A DNA stretch of 55,004 bases from Eisenbergiella tayi (GTDB lineage: Bacteria > Bacillota > Clostridia > Lachnospirales > Lachnospiraceae): NCBI RefSeq assembly GCF_001881565.1, contig NZ_MPDJ01000016.1, forward strand, positions 12,251-67,254, written 5' to 3'. The notes under the pieces were generated by a model that saw only the letters and a list, made by a program, of their open reading frames with translations, was not told the origin of the DNA and did not search any database. Shown one piece after another: positions 16,745-26,516 of the stretch; the stretch's first letter is position 1, and each line of letters begins with the position of its first letter. The position numbers and the translations under genes were made by a program.

Positions 16745-18211
16745 TTAATGGAAGGTATCCACGGAATAGTCATGATAGTGAAAGCCGAACCATCTTCCGG
16801 GCATGTCTCCGGGGAAACGGGGCGGAGGCGTCGTTTTAAACCAGAGGGATGAGGAACCGTCCGGGGAAGTGCTTTCCTCCAGAACCTGGGGAGCTGTTTC
16901 CTTTACGTGTTCCAGCAGAAGGGCGATGAGCTCCTGCTTTTTATCCTGCCATGCAGGATCTTCGGACAGATCGGTCTGTTCCATCGGATCGTCCTTCAGG
17001 TGGAACAGAAGCATATGGTCTCCGCAGGTGGTATATACAAGCTTGACCTGACTGCGCATCACGCAGAAATTCGTATGAAGGCTGTCTCCGTAAAATATCC
17101 GATCCTCGGCAAGCGCATCCGGCTTCAGCAGGCTCCGGCCTGTGATGTCTTCCGGGACGGGAATGCCGGCCATTTCCAGGATGGTGGGGTAAATATCTGC
17201 GATTTCTGTCGGCCTGTCAACGGTAAGGTTATGGGGGATTCCTCTTCCGGCGGGCGGTACAATAAACAGCGGAATATGGGCGGAGCCTTCAAAGAACAGG
17301 TTTTTCTGGGACATGTGGTGATCTCCCAGCATTTCCCCATGATCCGAGGTGAAAATGATCCAGGTGTTCCGGAACAGATCGTTTTCCCGGAGCGCGCCGA
17401 ACAGGCGGCCCAGTTCATAATCAACCTGGGTGATGCAGGCATAATAGGCCCTGCGGGATGCGGCAACCTGTTCGGGTCCGAACAGATGCATATTGGTGTT
17501 TTCATAGGCGCCCGCGAGGAAGCCCTGAGGCGCTTTCTCCAAATCCCGGGACCAGTCACCGTAGACAGGGGCGGGCATGGGGATATTCTCGTAGAGAGAC
17601 CAGAAATCCCGGCAGGGGTCAAAAGGCGGATGGGGCTTGGTAAAGCTGGTCCAGAGGAAGAAGGGGCGGGTGGTGTCTCTTGTTTCCAGAAAATCAATGG
17701 ACTGATCGGTGATCCAGGTAGTGATGTTGTCTTTTACATCGACGGTGGAAAGAACCGGTTCCATTTCACATTCACCGATTCCGTGGGCCTTCGGGCGTGC
17801 GGATTCCGATTTCCTGTCATATTGGCGCATGTAGTCCAAAGGAAGGGTCATCTGTTCAAAGCCATAACAGGCCCGGGCCGGTTCGAAATGCATCTTCCCC
17901 TTGGCGCAGGTCTGATAGCCGGCGTCGGTGAGAAGGGCGGGCAGGGTGTGGCGCAGTTTTGTCTGACGGCGCATTTCGGTTTCATGGGTGGCGTTGGATA
18001 CTACGCCGCTTTCATATCCGTGGCGGCCGGTCATAATGGTGGTTCGGGACGGGACGCAGATGGGGCAGCAGGCATAGCAGCTGCGGAAGCTGGTTCCCAT
18101 TGCGGCCATGTAATTAAGGTGGGGTGTGAAAATACTGGTGTTTCCCCAGGCGTTGATGGTGTCGAAACGCTGCTGGTCGGTGGTAATTAGCAGAATGTTA
18201 TCCTGCGTCAT
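16745..18211 (-). CDS. Type I sulfatase (CVPSR)
   Basis: A 488-residue arylsulfatase-fold enzyme that hydrolyses sulfate esters. Metal ligands near the N-terminus are TTDQQ, and the modification motif is CVPSR with C52 as the formylglycine precursor. KGKMHF and TSDHGEMLGDHHMSQKN follow in the active site. There is no signal peptide, so it should act in the cytoplasm. C52 needs a maturase (an anaerobic sulfatase-maturing enzyme is likely), and none is in this window. It is divergent from the oligosaccharide importer, with which it shares a 540-bp control region. Confidence 0.93.
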   Translation of the reverse strand: MTQDNILLITTDQQRFDTINAWGNTSIFTPHLNYMAAMGTSFRSCYACCPICVPSRTTIMTGRHGYESGVVSNATHETEMRRQTKLRHTLPALLTDAGYQTCAKGKMHFEPARACYGFEQMTLPLDYMRQYDRKSESARPKAHGIGECEMEPVLSTVDVKDNITTWITDQSIDFLETRDTTRPFFLWTSFTKPHPPFDPCRDFWSLYENIPMPAPVYGDWSRDLEKAPQGFLAGAYENTNMHLFGPEQVAASRRAYYACITQVDYELGRLFGALRENDLFRNTWIIFTSDHGEMLGDHHMSQKNLFFEGSAHIPLFIVPPAGRGIPHNLTVDRPTEIADIYPTILEMAGIPVPEDITGRSLLKPDALAEDRIFYGDSLHTNFCVMRSQVKLVYTTCGDHMLLFHLKDDPMEQTDLSEDPAWQDKKQELIALLLEHVKETAPQVLEESTSPDGSSSLWFKTTPPPRFPGDMPGRWFGFHYHDYSVDTFH

Positions 18212-18751
18212 GGCAAGTCCTCCTCCAAATTGGTTGTGCTGCGGCAGCTGCCGCCATCCTTCGGCCTCCGGTTTTCCGGCTCCCGGCTCGTGGCTGCTCT
18301 CAGACCGGCGGCGCGGTTACTGTTTACAGGTTTGTATTTATAATCAGTATAGATAGGGGAAAAAGGGTTGTCTATAGCAAAAACGTTAGATGTAGTATAT
18401 AAAATGTTACACAAAAAGGATATAAGGAAATTAGTAGGGTATTCTGTATAATTTGTGAAAGGTGCACAAATTAAAATCACGTTTTTTTACTTTTGAGATA
18501 ATGTTTTTAGACTACTATATAAGAAATGTTAGATAGAAATAGCGAAATGCATAGTTTATAATTGAGTCATAAAGCGGTCGGAAAAAAGCAGAAGAACGAA
18601 GCGTACGCATTCCGGCTGTGGCTCTCCGGCAGGCCGGCTGACGGAGGGAAATTTATCCGGGGTCTGTATATAGATTATAGATAACCGGAAAGACGGCAGA
18701 CGTGTTTTCAGACCTCTGAGGCCGTTTAGTAAAGAGAAAGGGAGGTTTAAA
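18212..18751. promoter_or_regulatory. Divergent control region between sulfatase and importer
   Basis: On the minus strand, TAGACA (18374-18369), 17 bases and TATACT (18351-18346) form a likely sulfatase promoter. On the plus strand, TAGAAA (18534-18539), 17 bases and TATAAT (18557-18562) form a likely importer promoter. Two related AT-rich boxes, TATATAAAATGTTA (18396-18409) and TATATAAGAAATGTTA (18516-18531), lie 120 bp apart as direct repeats. They may bind the YesN-like regulator encoded at 24199. Confidence 0.5.
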
Positions 18752-19696
18752 ATGGCTGTAAAGGAAAGTAGTATAAAAAAGAAAAGGCGCTGGACCCGTG
18801 ATGATACGGAGCTTACCATGCTGGCGCTTCCAACCACAATCTGGTATTTCCTGTTTGCTTTTCTGCCTATGTTCGGTATTATTATCGCATTTAAAAAGTA
18901 CCAGATTAACGGAGGATTCCTGAACAGTATTATAACCAGTGACTGGATCGGCCTGGATAACTTTAAATTCCTGTTTTCCGCCGGAGATATCTGGATTATT
19001 CTGCGGAATACCATTCTGTATAACATTGCATTTATCATATTGAACATTGTGGTTCCGGTTGCGATGGCGCTGCTCATAGGGCAGCTGCATAACAAGAGAA
19101 TGGCAAAGGTATATCAGACAGCGATGTTCATGCCCTATTTCCTGTCCTGGGTTGTTGTAACCGCGTTGATTTGGGCGTTCCTGAGTTTTGATAAGGGACT
19201 GCTCAACAGCCTGCTTGAGTTCTTCGGGAAGGATCCCCATCAGTGGTATATGGAGCCGAAGCTTTGGCCGCCGTTTTTGATATTCATGTATATGTGGAAA
19301 AACCTGGGCTACAGCATGGTGGTTTATCTGGCAACAATAACGGGCATTGACAAGACCTATTATGAAGCGGCGGGAATTGACGGCGCTACGGTATGGCAGC
19401 AGATGAGATATGTGACGCTGCCTCTTATGAAGACTGTAATCATCATGATGTTTATCATGGCGGTAGGACGTATTTTCTATTCCGATTTCGGACTGTTCTA
19501 TCAGGTACCCCGTGATTCCAATTCCCTGTACAATGTATCCTATACACTGGATGTATTTGTATTCAAGCAATTGAAATCTTCCACGACGGGAATGGCATCT
19601 GCAGCGGCATTTGTACAATCGGTGGCCGGCTGTATAACTATCCTCACAGCCAATGCCGTGGTACGTAAGGTTGACCGCGACAGTGCGATGATTTAA
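18752..19696 (+). CDS. Oligosaccharide ABC importer permease, LplB-type
   Basis: A 314-residue permease with about six membrane segments, first in an importer operon. The cytoplasmic EAAxxDGA-type loop that contacts the ATPase reads YYEAAGIDGATVWQQMRYVTLP. The early stretch PTTIWYFLFAFLPMFGIIIAFKKY is typical of LplB/YtcP-class CUT1 transporters. It pairs with the next gene's product. No ATPase gene is present, so a shared MsmX-like ATPase encoded elsewhere probably powers it. Confidence 0.93.
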   Translation: MAVKESSIKKKRRWTRDDTELTMLALPTTIWYFLFAFLPMFGIIIAFKKYQINGGFLNSIITSDWIGLDNFKFLFSAGDIWIILRNTILYNIAFIILNIVVPVAMALLIGQLHNKRMAKVYQTAMFMPYFLSWVVVTALIWAFLSFDKGLLNSLLEFFGKDPHQWYMEPKLWPPFLIFMYMWKNLGYSMVVYLATITGIDKTYYEAAGIDGATVWQQMRYVTLPLMKTVIIMMFIMAVGRIFYSDFGLFYQVPRDSNSLYNVSYTLDVFVFKQLKSSTTGMASAAAFVQSVAGCITILTANAVVRKVDRDSAMI

Positions 19697-19707
19697 GGAG
19701 GTGCGGG

Positions 19708-20652
19708 ATGGCTGAAACAATAAAAAGGAAAAAGAAAAATGAGCCCGATGGATTTGACCGCTTCAACAGAGTGTCCAATACGGCAAACGTCCTGCTGAAT
19801 GTCATGTTTCTGCTGATGGCGCTGGTTTGTATAATCCCGGTGCTGCTGGTCATTGCAATATCCCTTTCGGCAGAAGCATCAATTACGGAATACGGTTATC
19901 ATCTGATACCTAAGATTGTATCTTTTGAAGGCTATGAATATCTGGCGAAGCAAAGCACCCTGATTATCCGTGCCCTGGGAGTGTCCCTTTTTGTAACCAT
20001 AGTGGGAACGGTTCTGGGAATCCTGCTCACCACGCTGATGGGATATGTGCTTTCCCGTCCCGGCTATAAGCTGAACGGGTTCCTGACAATGGTGGTATTC
20101 ATCCCCATGGTATTCAACGGCGGCCTTGTATCCACTTATTTTATCACTTCTCAGTTTTTAAATCTGAAGGATTCGGTATGGGCGCTCATATTGCCTCTGG
20201 CGGTATCATCCTTCAATGTAGTTATATGCAGAACCTTTTTTAAGACTACGGTTCCGGAAGAGCTGATTGAATCGGCGAAAATGGACGGGGCGAGGCAGTT
20301 CACCATATTTTTTAAGATTGTGCTTCCCATATCCCTTCCGGTGCTTGCCACAATCGGCCTGTTCCTCTGCTTCGCTTATTGGAATGACTGGTATCAGTCC
20401 ATGCTGTATATTGATGACCAGAGGCTGTATTCCCTACAGGCGCTGCTGAACGCCATCATGACCAATGTGAACATGCTGGCTCAGAATGCGGCGGCCATGG
20501 GAGCGAGTATGGCGGATACGGTAGCCAATATGCCCAAGGAGGCGGCACGTATGGCAATTGTTGTAGTAATCGTACTCCCGATTGCCTGTGCATATCCTTT
20601 CTTCCAGAAATATTTTATATCAGGACTTACCGTTGGTGCGGTGAAAGGCTGA
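19708..20652 (+). CDS. Oligosaccharide ABC importer permease, YtcP/LplC-type
   Basis: A 314-residue second permease of the importer. Six hydrophobic segments are visible, and the ATPase-contact loop is EELIESAKMDGARQFTIFFKIVLP. It ends with a C-terminal PFFQKYFISGLTVGAVKG, diagnostic of this permease class. It starts 11 bases after the first permease with a GGAGG site, and the binding-protein gene follows 71 bases later. Confidence 0.93.
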   Translation: MAETIKRKKKNEPDGFDRFNRVSNTANVLLNVMFLLMALVCIIPVLLVIAISLSAEASITEYGYHLIPKIVSFEGYEYLAKQSTLIIRALGVSLFVTIVGTVLGILLTTLMGYVLSRPGYKLNGFLTMVVFIPMVFNGGLVSTYFITSQFLNLKDSVWALILPLAVSSFNVVICRTFFKTTVPEELIESAKMDGARQFTIFFKIVLPISLPVLATIGLFLCFAYWNDWYQSMLYIDDQRLYSLQALLNAIMTNVNMLAQNAAAMGASMADTVANMPKEAARMAIVVVIVLPIACAYPFFQKYFISGLTVGAVKG

Positions 20653-20723
20653 TATAAGTGATGAAAAGCTGTCGTACCGGCAATTTATTGCCGGAGGATA
20701 TAAAAAATTATAAGGAGGTTACT

Positions 20724-22259
20724 ATGAAAAAGAATGTAGTTAAAAGACTTTTGGCTATTGGACTTTCCTGTGTACTCGGTATGGGTATGCTGGCAGGATG
20801 CGGTTCCAAAGACAGCGGTGCAAGCACACCGGCAGGAGAAACAGGAGGTGCTGCCGCAACAGAAGGCGCAGCGGCAGAATCTGCGGCAGACAGCAGCACA
20901 ACTGACAAAGCCAGCGGAGATATCCCCACACTGATTTGGTGGACGGTAGGCGGAACCACTCCCAGCGATTACAATGATCGTCTGGCAGATATCAATGAAT
21001 ATCTGGTGGAAAAGCTGGGCGTGAAAATTGATATCAAGGTGGCAGGCTGGGGCGATTACGATCAGAAGATGAATACTATCGTTAACTCCGGTGAATATTT
21101 CGATATGATGTTTACCAACAATACCAATTACAGCAAGTTTGTAAACCTGGGTGCATTTGAGAACATAACCGATATGGTGCAGTCCAGCACTCCGGATTTG
21201 TACAGCTTTATTCCGGAAGAACTGTGGAACGGCGTAAAAATCGGCGGAAATGTATATGCGGTTCCGACCTACAAGGATTCCTCCATTACCCAGTTCTGGT
21301 ATTTTGATGACCAGTATGTACAGAAATATAATATCGATCTGGATTCCATCAAGACAATGAAGGATCTGGACGGCCCGTACCGTGCAATAAAAGAAGGGGA
21401 AGGCAAGAGCTTTTATCCTCTGCAGATGGCACAGGGCAGCCCGTTCAATGGCTTCTTTAACGAATATGACGGACTTACCGCAGGCCTTCAGCCTATGGGC
21501 GTAAAGATCGATGACGAAACAAGAACCGTAGTTTGTACACTGGAACAGCCTGATATCATGGAAAACCTGAAGCTTATGCATCAGTGGTACATGGACGGCA
21601 TAATCAATCCGGATGCCAACGTTCTTACCGAAGTTCCCAAGAAGCTTCCTTTCTCATCCGCACAGGGATGGCCCAGTGCAGCAGCTACATGGCAGACACT
21701 GAACGGCGTGGAGAAATATGATGTATTCAAAGTGTTCGGACCTCTGTATTCCACAGAAACCATCCAGGGCTCCATGAATGCCGTTTCCGTTAACTCCAAA
21801 TACAAAGAGGAATGTCTGAAGGTTCTGGATCTGGTTAACAGCGATTCCAAATTCCGTGATATGCTGGCTTATGGTGTGGAAGGAAATACCTTTGAATACG
21901 TAGGCGACGGCGTTATTAAGAAGCTGAGAGACGACTGGCCGCTGGCTGCTTACACACAGGGAACATTCTTCAACATGTCCATTACGGAAGACGCAGATCC
22001 CGAGCAGTGGGAGCAGGTTAAGAAACAGAATGAAGAAGCAGCTTCCTCTGTATGTCTTGGATTTGCACTGGATATAACCAATATCCAGAATGAAGTTGCC
22101 AACTGCCAGGCAGTTTGGGACAAATATAAATATGATATGTTAGTAGGCGCATCGGATCCGGAAACCACGGTTCCCAAATGTATTGAGGAATTAAAGAATT
22201 CCGGTCTTGATACCATCATTGAAGAAACACAGAAACAGATTAATGAGTTCTTTAAATAA
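20724..22259 (+). CDS. Oligosaccharide-binding lipoprotein with DUF3502
   Basis: A 511-residue extracellular solute-binding lipoprotein. It has the signal MKKNVVKRLLAIGLSCVLG and lipobox LAGC, then an Ala/Glu/Ser-rich linker and a family 1 binding domain from about residue 60 (IPTLIWWTVGG). The C-terminal segment running from GFALDITNIQNEVANC to the end resembles DUF3502, found in LplA-type proteins. The ATG at 20724 follows AAGGAGG; an upstream in-frame ATG at 20658 lacks a signal peptide. It should capture the glycan fragment for the two permeases; the ligand is unknown. Confidence 0.92.
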   Translation: MKKNVVKRLLAIGLSCVLGMGMLAGCGSKDSGASTPAGETGGAAATEGAAAESAADSSTTDKASGDIPTLIWWTVGGTTPSDYNDRLADINEYLVEKLGVKIDIKVAGWGDYDQKMNTIVNSGEYFDMMFTNNTNYSKFVNLGAFENITDMVQSSTPDLYSFIPEELWNGVKIGGNVYAVPTYKDSSITQFWYFDDQYVQKYNIDLDSIKTMKDLDGPYRAIKEGEGKSFYPLQMAQGSPFNGFFNEYDGLTAGLQPMGVKIDDETRTVVCTLEQPDIMENLKLMHQWYMDGIINPDANVLTEVPKKLPFSSAQGWPSAAATWQTLNGVEKYDVFKVFGPLYSTETIQGSMNAVSVNSKYKEECLKVLDLVNSDSKFRDMLAYGVEGNTFEYVGDGVIKKLRDDWPLAAYTQGTFFNMSITEDADPEQWEQVKKQNEEAASSVCLGFALDITNIQNEVANCQAVWDKYKYDMLVGASDPETTVPKCIEELKNSGLDTIIEETQKQINEFFK

Positions 22260-22293
22260 AGTGAAATCGTGTACTTGCGGTGACCTTTAGAAA

Positions 22294-22346
22294 CCAGCCT
22301 CCTGGCGTGAACTTCGGACTCCCAATGTTCACGTCAGGGGGTTTTT
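22294..22346 (+). terminator. Terminator after the importer operon
   Basis: CCTGGCGTGAAC pairs with GTTCACGTCAGG, followed by GGGTTTTT. It separates the importer from the sensor kinase genes. Confidence 0.85.
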
Positions 22347-22348
22347 CC

Positions 22349-22377
22349 TTGTTGACGGATACAAATATGGGTATAAT
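22349..22377 (+). promoter_or_regulatory. Promoter of the two-component genes
   Basis: TTGTTG (22349-22354), a 17-base spacer and TATAAT (22372-22377), 56 bases before the kinase ATG. It overlaps the T run of the preceding terminator. Confidence 0.65.
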
Positions 22378-22433
22378 GGGAGTGAAGGCAGAAGGAAGAT
22401 TCTGGCTGAGTAAGGCATAAAAAGGAGTCCGCT

Positions 22434-24224
22434 ATGAGAAAAAACAGCATATCTTTCCTGAAAATAAAGGTTTACAGGAGAAAGTTCCTGGGAACAACCA
22501 TTGCTATTTTGCTTCTGTGTACCATATGCTTTATCGGTGTGACCACATTTTTTACCAATATATGGGCGGGCCAGCAGCGGCAGGAGGCCCAGGACGCTTT
22601 TTCCGTGATTGAGAGGAAAATAGGCACTATTAAGGATCAGCTGAATGAATATATTGAGGGCTGTTATGCCAGCCGCACCATGATGCAGGATGCCATGGCG
22701 CTGTTTGCCGCCGGATCGGAGGAGGAGTATCTGGAAAAAAGGCTTGCCAACAGCCGTTCCACTTCCGCCCAGATTTCTTATATGCCGGGGGACATGAAGA
22801 AGCTGTTTATCAACAACCGGACGCAGATAAGGGGGGCCACCTTTATTTCAGAGAGCGGAATTAAAGCGGTATGGCAGGACAGAGTGTCCGGTGATATGCA
22901 TGTTACTTTTGATCTGGATCGGGAAGAGTCGGCTCTGGGGATCCCGGGATTCGGGGACATGATACTCGCTTCTTATGAAATCCGTGATCCGGATTCCATC
23001 GGCCGTCAGCTGGGACGCCTTACCTTCTGGGTGGATCGGGACGATTTATTCCGCGGGGTAAACCCATCCGGAGCCTGGGCCGTTATGCAGGAGGGAAAGC
23101 CTCTTCATACGGATTATACCATGGAGAAGGAATGGAACTGGATCCGGGCGGCGGAAAACCTGGAGGAGAGTCAGGGAGCCTTTTTCGGAAGCGGCTACGA
23201 TCGGATATTTTATACTGTTTTTCCGTCCAGCCAATATAATTTTTCCTATATTTGTGTGATTAACAGTAAGATGCTCTGGCGGCTGAACCGATCGGCGCTG
23301 ATCGGGATCAGTTTTGTCCTGATCATTCTGGCAGGGGGCGCTGTCCTGGTATCCTTTGTGGGAATCCGGAATGATGCCAGGTTCCTTTCCTATATCATGC
23401 AGATGCTGGGAGCTATGGAAAACGGTGACTTTTCCGTGGCTAAAAATCTGGAAATCCATACGGAGCATAAAAATGAATATGGAAGGATAGCCATCGCTCT
23501 GAAGGATGTGAGCCAGAAGCTGGAGGGGTATATCCGGACGGAGTATGTGATGAAGCTGAAGCAGCAGGAGGCGGCCATGCGTGCCCTGAAGCATCAGATT
23601 AACCCTCATTTTCTTTATAACACACTGGAGAGTATACGATCCAAGGCGCTGGTGTGCGGGGATGAGGAGACGGCGGAGGCCATTACCCAATTGGGCAGCC
23701 TTTACCGGAAAATTGTCCATTGTCCGGATGTGATAACCATGAAGGAAGAAAAAGATCTGCTGGAATTATATCTGCGCCTCATGTCACTCCGGTTTGCGGG
23801 AAATTTTGTGTATCAGCTGGAGCTGGAAAAGGATCTGGAGGGCGTCCGAACCCCGGGGTTCTGGCTGCAGCCGCTGGCGGAAAACTTTTTTTCCCATGGT
23901 TTTGACAGAAATAATGAATTCAACCTTCTGATTCTGGAAATACGTTCTGAAGGAGGCGGCGTAAGAGCCCTCATGACGGATAACGGGCTGGGGATTGCAA
24001 GGGAGCAGCTTGAAGCGATAAGAAAAAATATGCATGAAGGAAGCGACGATCCGGACGCGGATATCGGGCTCCGGAATGTATATATGAGACTGCAGTATTT
24101 TTACGGGGAGGATTTTACAATGGAGATCGGGAACAATCCGGAGGGAGGAGCCAGGATTTCCGTTTATATCCCCACACAGGCAGGCAAGGAGGAGACTGAT
24201 GTACACGTTGTTGATTGTGGATGA
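22434..24224 (+). CDS. YesM-type sensor histidine kinase
   Basis: A 596-residue membrane kinase. One membrane segment lies near residues 18-40 and a second near 285-307, with an extracellular sensor domain between them. A HAMP-like linker follows, then the His_kinase domain with H392 in LKHQINPHFLYNTLESI and a C-terminal ATPase domain (MTDNGLGIAREQLEAIR, GIGLRNV-like ADIGLRNVYMRL). It likely senses the imported glycan or its binding protein and phosphorylates the next gene's product. The two genes overlap by 26 bases. Confidence 0.93.
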   Translation: MRKNSISFLKIKVYRRKFLGTTIAILLLCTICFIGVTTFFTNIWAGQQRQEAQDAFSVIERKIGTIKDQLNEYIEGCYASRTMMQDAMALFAAGSEEEYLEKRLANSRSTSAQISYMPGDMKKLFINNRTQIRGATFISESGIKAVWQDRVSGDMHVTFDLDREESALGIPGFGDMILASYEIRDPDSIGRQLGRLTFWVDRDDLFRGVNPSGAWAVMQEGKPLHTDYTMEKEWNWIRAAENLEESQGAFFGSGYDRIFYTVFPSSQYNFSYICVINSKMLWRLNRSALIGISFVLIILAGGAVLVSFVGIRNDARFLSYIMQMLGAMENGDFSVAKNLEIHTEHKNEYGRIAIALKDVSQKLEGYIRTEYVMKLKQQEAAMRALKHQINPHFLYNTLESIRSKALVCGDEETAEAITQLGSLYRKIVHCPDVITMKEEKDLLELYLRLMSLRFAGNFVYQLELEKDLEGVRTPGFWLQPLAENFFSHGFDRNNEFNLLILEIRSEGGGVRALMTDNGLGIAREQLEAIRKNMHEGSDDPDADIGLRNVYMRLQYFYGEDFTMEIGNNPEGGARISVYIPTQAGKEETDVHVVDCG

Positions 24225-24957
24225 TGAGCCAAACATCCTGGAGGGAATCAAACGGCTTCTGGACTGGAAAAGCCTGGGAGTGGGCAGGATAGAAACCGCC
24301 CGCAGTTCTCTGGAGGTAATGTCCAATATCCTTGACTGGAGGCCGGATATCTGTCTGATGGATGTCTGTATTGGAAACGATAAAGGGTATGAGGTGATCA
24401 ATTGCCTGAATAACCTGGGGGTGCGTTCCAATTATGTGATGATGAGCGGTTATGATGAATTCAGCTATGCCTGCGAGGCTATCCGCTGCGGCGCGCTGGA
24501 TTACCTGCTTAAGCCCGTGGAGAAAAAGAAGCTCTTAGAGGTGATCAGGAAAATCATTGTGGAAAAGCTTCATGGAACCATACCGGAGGAGGATGAAAAG
24601 AAGAACTGTGATCCTGTGCTGGATATGGATTATGATGCCATGTCCCCTCTGATACATAAGATCGTAATGATGGTGAGGGTGGAATATGGCGGGCATATTT
24701 CCCTGAAAAGCATAGCGGATAAATTCCGGATGAATTCCACCTATCTGGGCCAGATTTTTATCAAGGAAACAGGAATGAAATTTTCCGAATACCTGATGTG
24801 CTACCGGCTTTATGTAGCCAGAGAGAGGATCCTGAATTCCGATGAAAAAATCGCAGTGATTGCGGCGGATGTGGGGTATTCCAATATGAATTATTTCTAT
24901 CAGCATTTCCATGGGTATTACCATACCACGCCGTCGGATATGCGGATGAGAAAGTGA
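24199..24957 (+). CDS. YesN-type response regulator with AraC domain
   Basis: A 252-residue regulator. The receiver domain (1-120) has the acidic pocket VDDE, phospho-acceptor D55 (CLMDV), SG and K (LLKPVEKK). The C-terminal AraC-type double HTH (about 150-250) includes ISLKSIADKFRMNSTYLGQIFIKETG and VAADVGYSN-like IAADVGYSNMNYFYQHFH. It is short for the family because the central domain of many YesN proteins is missing. It probably activates the importer and neighbouring sulfatase/glycosidase genes in response to the kinase. Confidence 0.92.
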   Translation: MYTLLIVDDEPNILEGIKRLLDWKSLGVGRIETARSSLEVMSNILDWRPDICLMDVCIGNDKGYEVINCLNNLGVRSNYVMMSGYDEFSYACEAIRCGALDYLLKPVEKKKLLEVIRKIIVEKLHGTIPEEDEKKNCDPVLDMDYDAMSPLIHKIVMMVRVEYGGHISLKSIADKFRMNSTYLGQIFIKETGMKFSEYLMCYRLYVARERILNSDEKIAVIAADVGYSNMNYFYQHFHGYYHTTPSDMRMRK

Positions 24958-25032
24958 TTAGGGGCGGTAATATAAGCCTGCGGTTTTGTTAAGGCAGAAA
25001 AAGAATACACAAAAAATAAAAGGAGAAAAACA

Positions 25033-26502
25033 ATGCGTGTAATTATGTTTGACATTGACACCCTGCGGGCAGACCACATGGGGTGTTATGGTTATGGAAG
25101 GGATACCACCCCGGTGATGGACAGCGTGGCGGAACAGGGGGTATGCTTTGACAGGTACTATTGTCCGAACGCCCCGTGCCTGCCCTCACGTGCATCCCTG
25201 ATTTCCGGGCAGTACGGTATCCATAACGGGATTGTGGGACACGGCGGAACCGCCGCGGATATGAGGCTGCAGGGAGCGAGCAGGAGCTTTACGGATGATA
25301 TGTCGGAAAACGGTTTGTTCATGCAGTTTAGAAGAGCTGGTTTCCATACCGTTTCCTTTTCCTCTTTTGCCGAACGCCATTCCGCATGGTGGTTTAATGC
25401 AGGCTTTAATGAGTGCTTCAATGTAGGAAACAGGGGAGGGGAATCGGCGGAAATGGTGACTCCCCATGTGCTGGACTGGCTGGAGAGAAACGGTGAGGGG
25501 GATAACTGGATGCTGCATGTGCATTACTGGGATCCTCATACCCCGTATCGTACGCCGACGGACTATGAGAGCCGGTTTCAGGATACGCCGCTGCCGGACG
25601 ACTGGATTACAGAGGACATTTTCAAAGAGCATCTGCTCCATATCGGCCCTCACGGAGCCAATGAAATCAATATGTGGAACGACGATACCTTTAAGCAGTG
25701 GCCCAAGCATCCGGGAAGGCTGGAAACAAAAGAGGCGGCAAAGCATCTGATCGATCTGTATGATGACGGCGTGCGTTATACGGATGATAATATAGGCATG
25801 ATTCTGGATTACCTGAAAGAAAAAGGCCTCTATGATGAGGATTTGGCGATTATTATAACGGCGGATCACGGCGAGGATCTGGGAGAATTCGGGGTATATG
25901 GCGAACATGGCATGGCGGACGAACCGGTATGCCGGATACCCATGATCATAAAATGGCCCGGTGTGGAGGGCGGCAGGCACGTGAACGGCTTCCATGACAA
26001 TGTGGATCTGCTTCCTACCGTGCAGGAGCTGCTTGGGACAGAACGCTTCGGCGGCTATCATTACGACGGCGTTTCCTATGCAGGAACGCTTCTGGAAGGG
26101 ACAGACTGTTCCAGGCCTTATGAAATACTGACCCAATGCGCCCATGTGTGCCAGAGGAGCGCGCGGTTTGATCATTATGTATATATCCGTACCGTACACG
26201 GCGGCTATCATCTGCTGCCGGATGAAATGCTGTTTGATCTGGAGGCGGATCCTCATGAGCAGCATAATCTGGCCCAGGAACGGCCGGATTTGTGCGCAAA
26301 GGGCGCAAAGCTGATACTCGACTGGAATGATGCCATGATGAAAACCTCGGCGTATGATGCGGATCCGATGTGGACGGTTATGCGTGAAGGCGGACCGGAG
26401 CACTGCAGGGGACATCTGCAGGCTTATATGGAAAGGCTGAAGGGTACGCCCAGGGAATATGGGATAGAGCTTCTGACGGAAAAATATAAGGGATTTGAAT
26501 AA
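25033..26502 (+). CDS. Type I sulfatase (CLPSR)
   Basis: A 489-residue sulfatase with the opening MRVIMFDIDTLRADHMGCYGY, modification motif CLPSR (formylglycine precursor C49) and metal ligands in TADHGEDLGEFGVYGEHG. There is no signal peptide, so it is cytoplasmic. It starts an enzyme run directly after the YesN-like gene, with the GH20 gene 14 bases behind its stop. It differs clearly from the other two sulfatases in the central region, so it probably takes a different sulfate position or sugar. Confidence 0.93.
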   Translation: MRVIMFDIDTLRADHMGCYGYGRDTTPVMDSVAEQGVCFDRYYCPNAPCLPSRASLISGQYGIHNGIVGHGGTAADMRLQGASRSFTDDMSENGLFMQFRRAGFHTVSFSSFAERHSAWWFNAGFNECFNVGNRGGESAEMVTPHVLDWLERNGEGDNWMLHVHYWDPHTPYRTPTDYESRFQDTPLPDDWITEDIFKEHLLHIGPHGANEINMWNDDTFKQWPKHPGRLETKEAAKHLIDLYDDGVRYTDDNIGMILDYLKEKGLYDEDLAIIITADHGEDLGEFGVYGEHGMADEPVCRIPMIIKWPGVEGGRHVNGFHDNVDLLPTVQELLGTERFGGYHYDGVSYAGTLLEGTDCSRPYEILTQCAHVCQRSARFDHYVYIRTVHGGYHLLPDEMLFDLEADPHEQHNLAQERPDLCAKGAKLILDWNDAMMKTSAYDADPMWTVMREGGPEHCRGHLQAYMERLKGTPREYGIELLTEKYKGFE

Positions 26503-26516
26503 GAGGAGAAAAAGCC

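Noticed and set aside
16907..18190. Long plus-strand open frame (427 residues)
   Set aside because: It is antisense to the CVPSR sulfatase, whose motifs are unmistakable on the minus strand.
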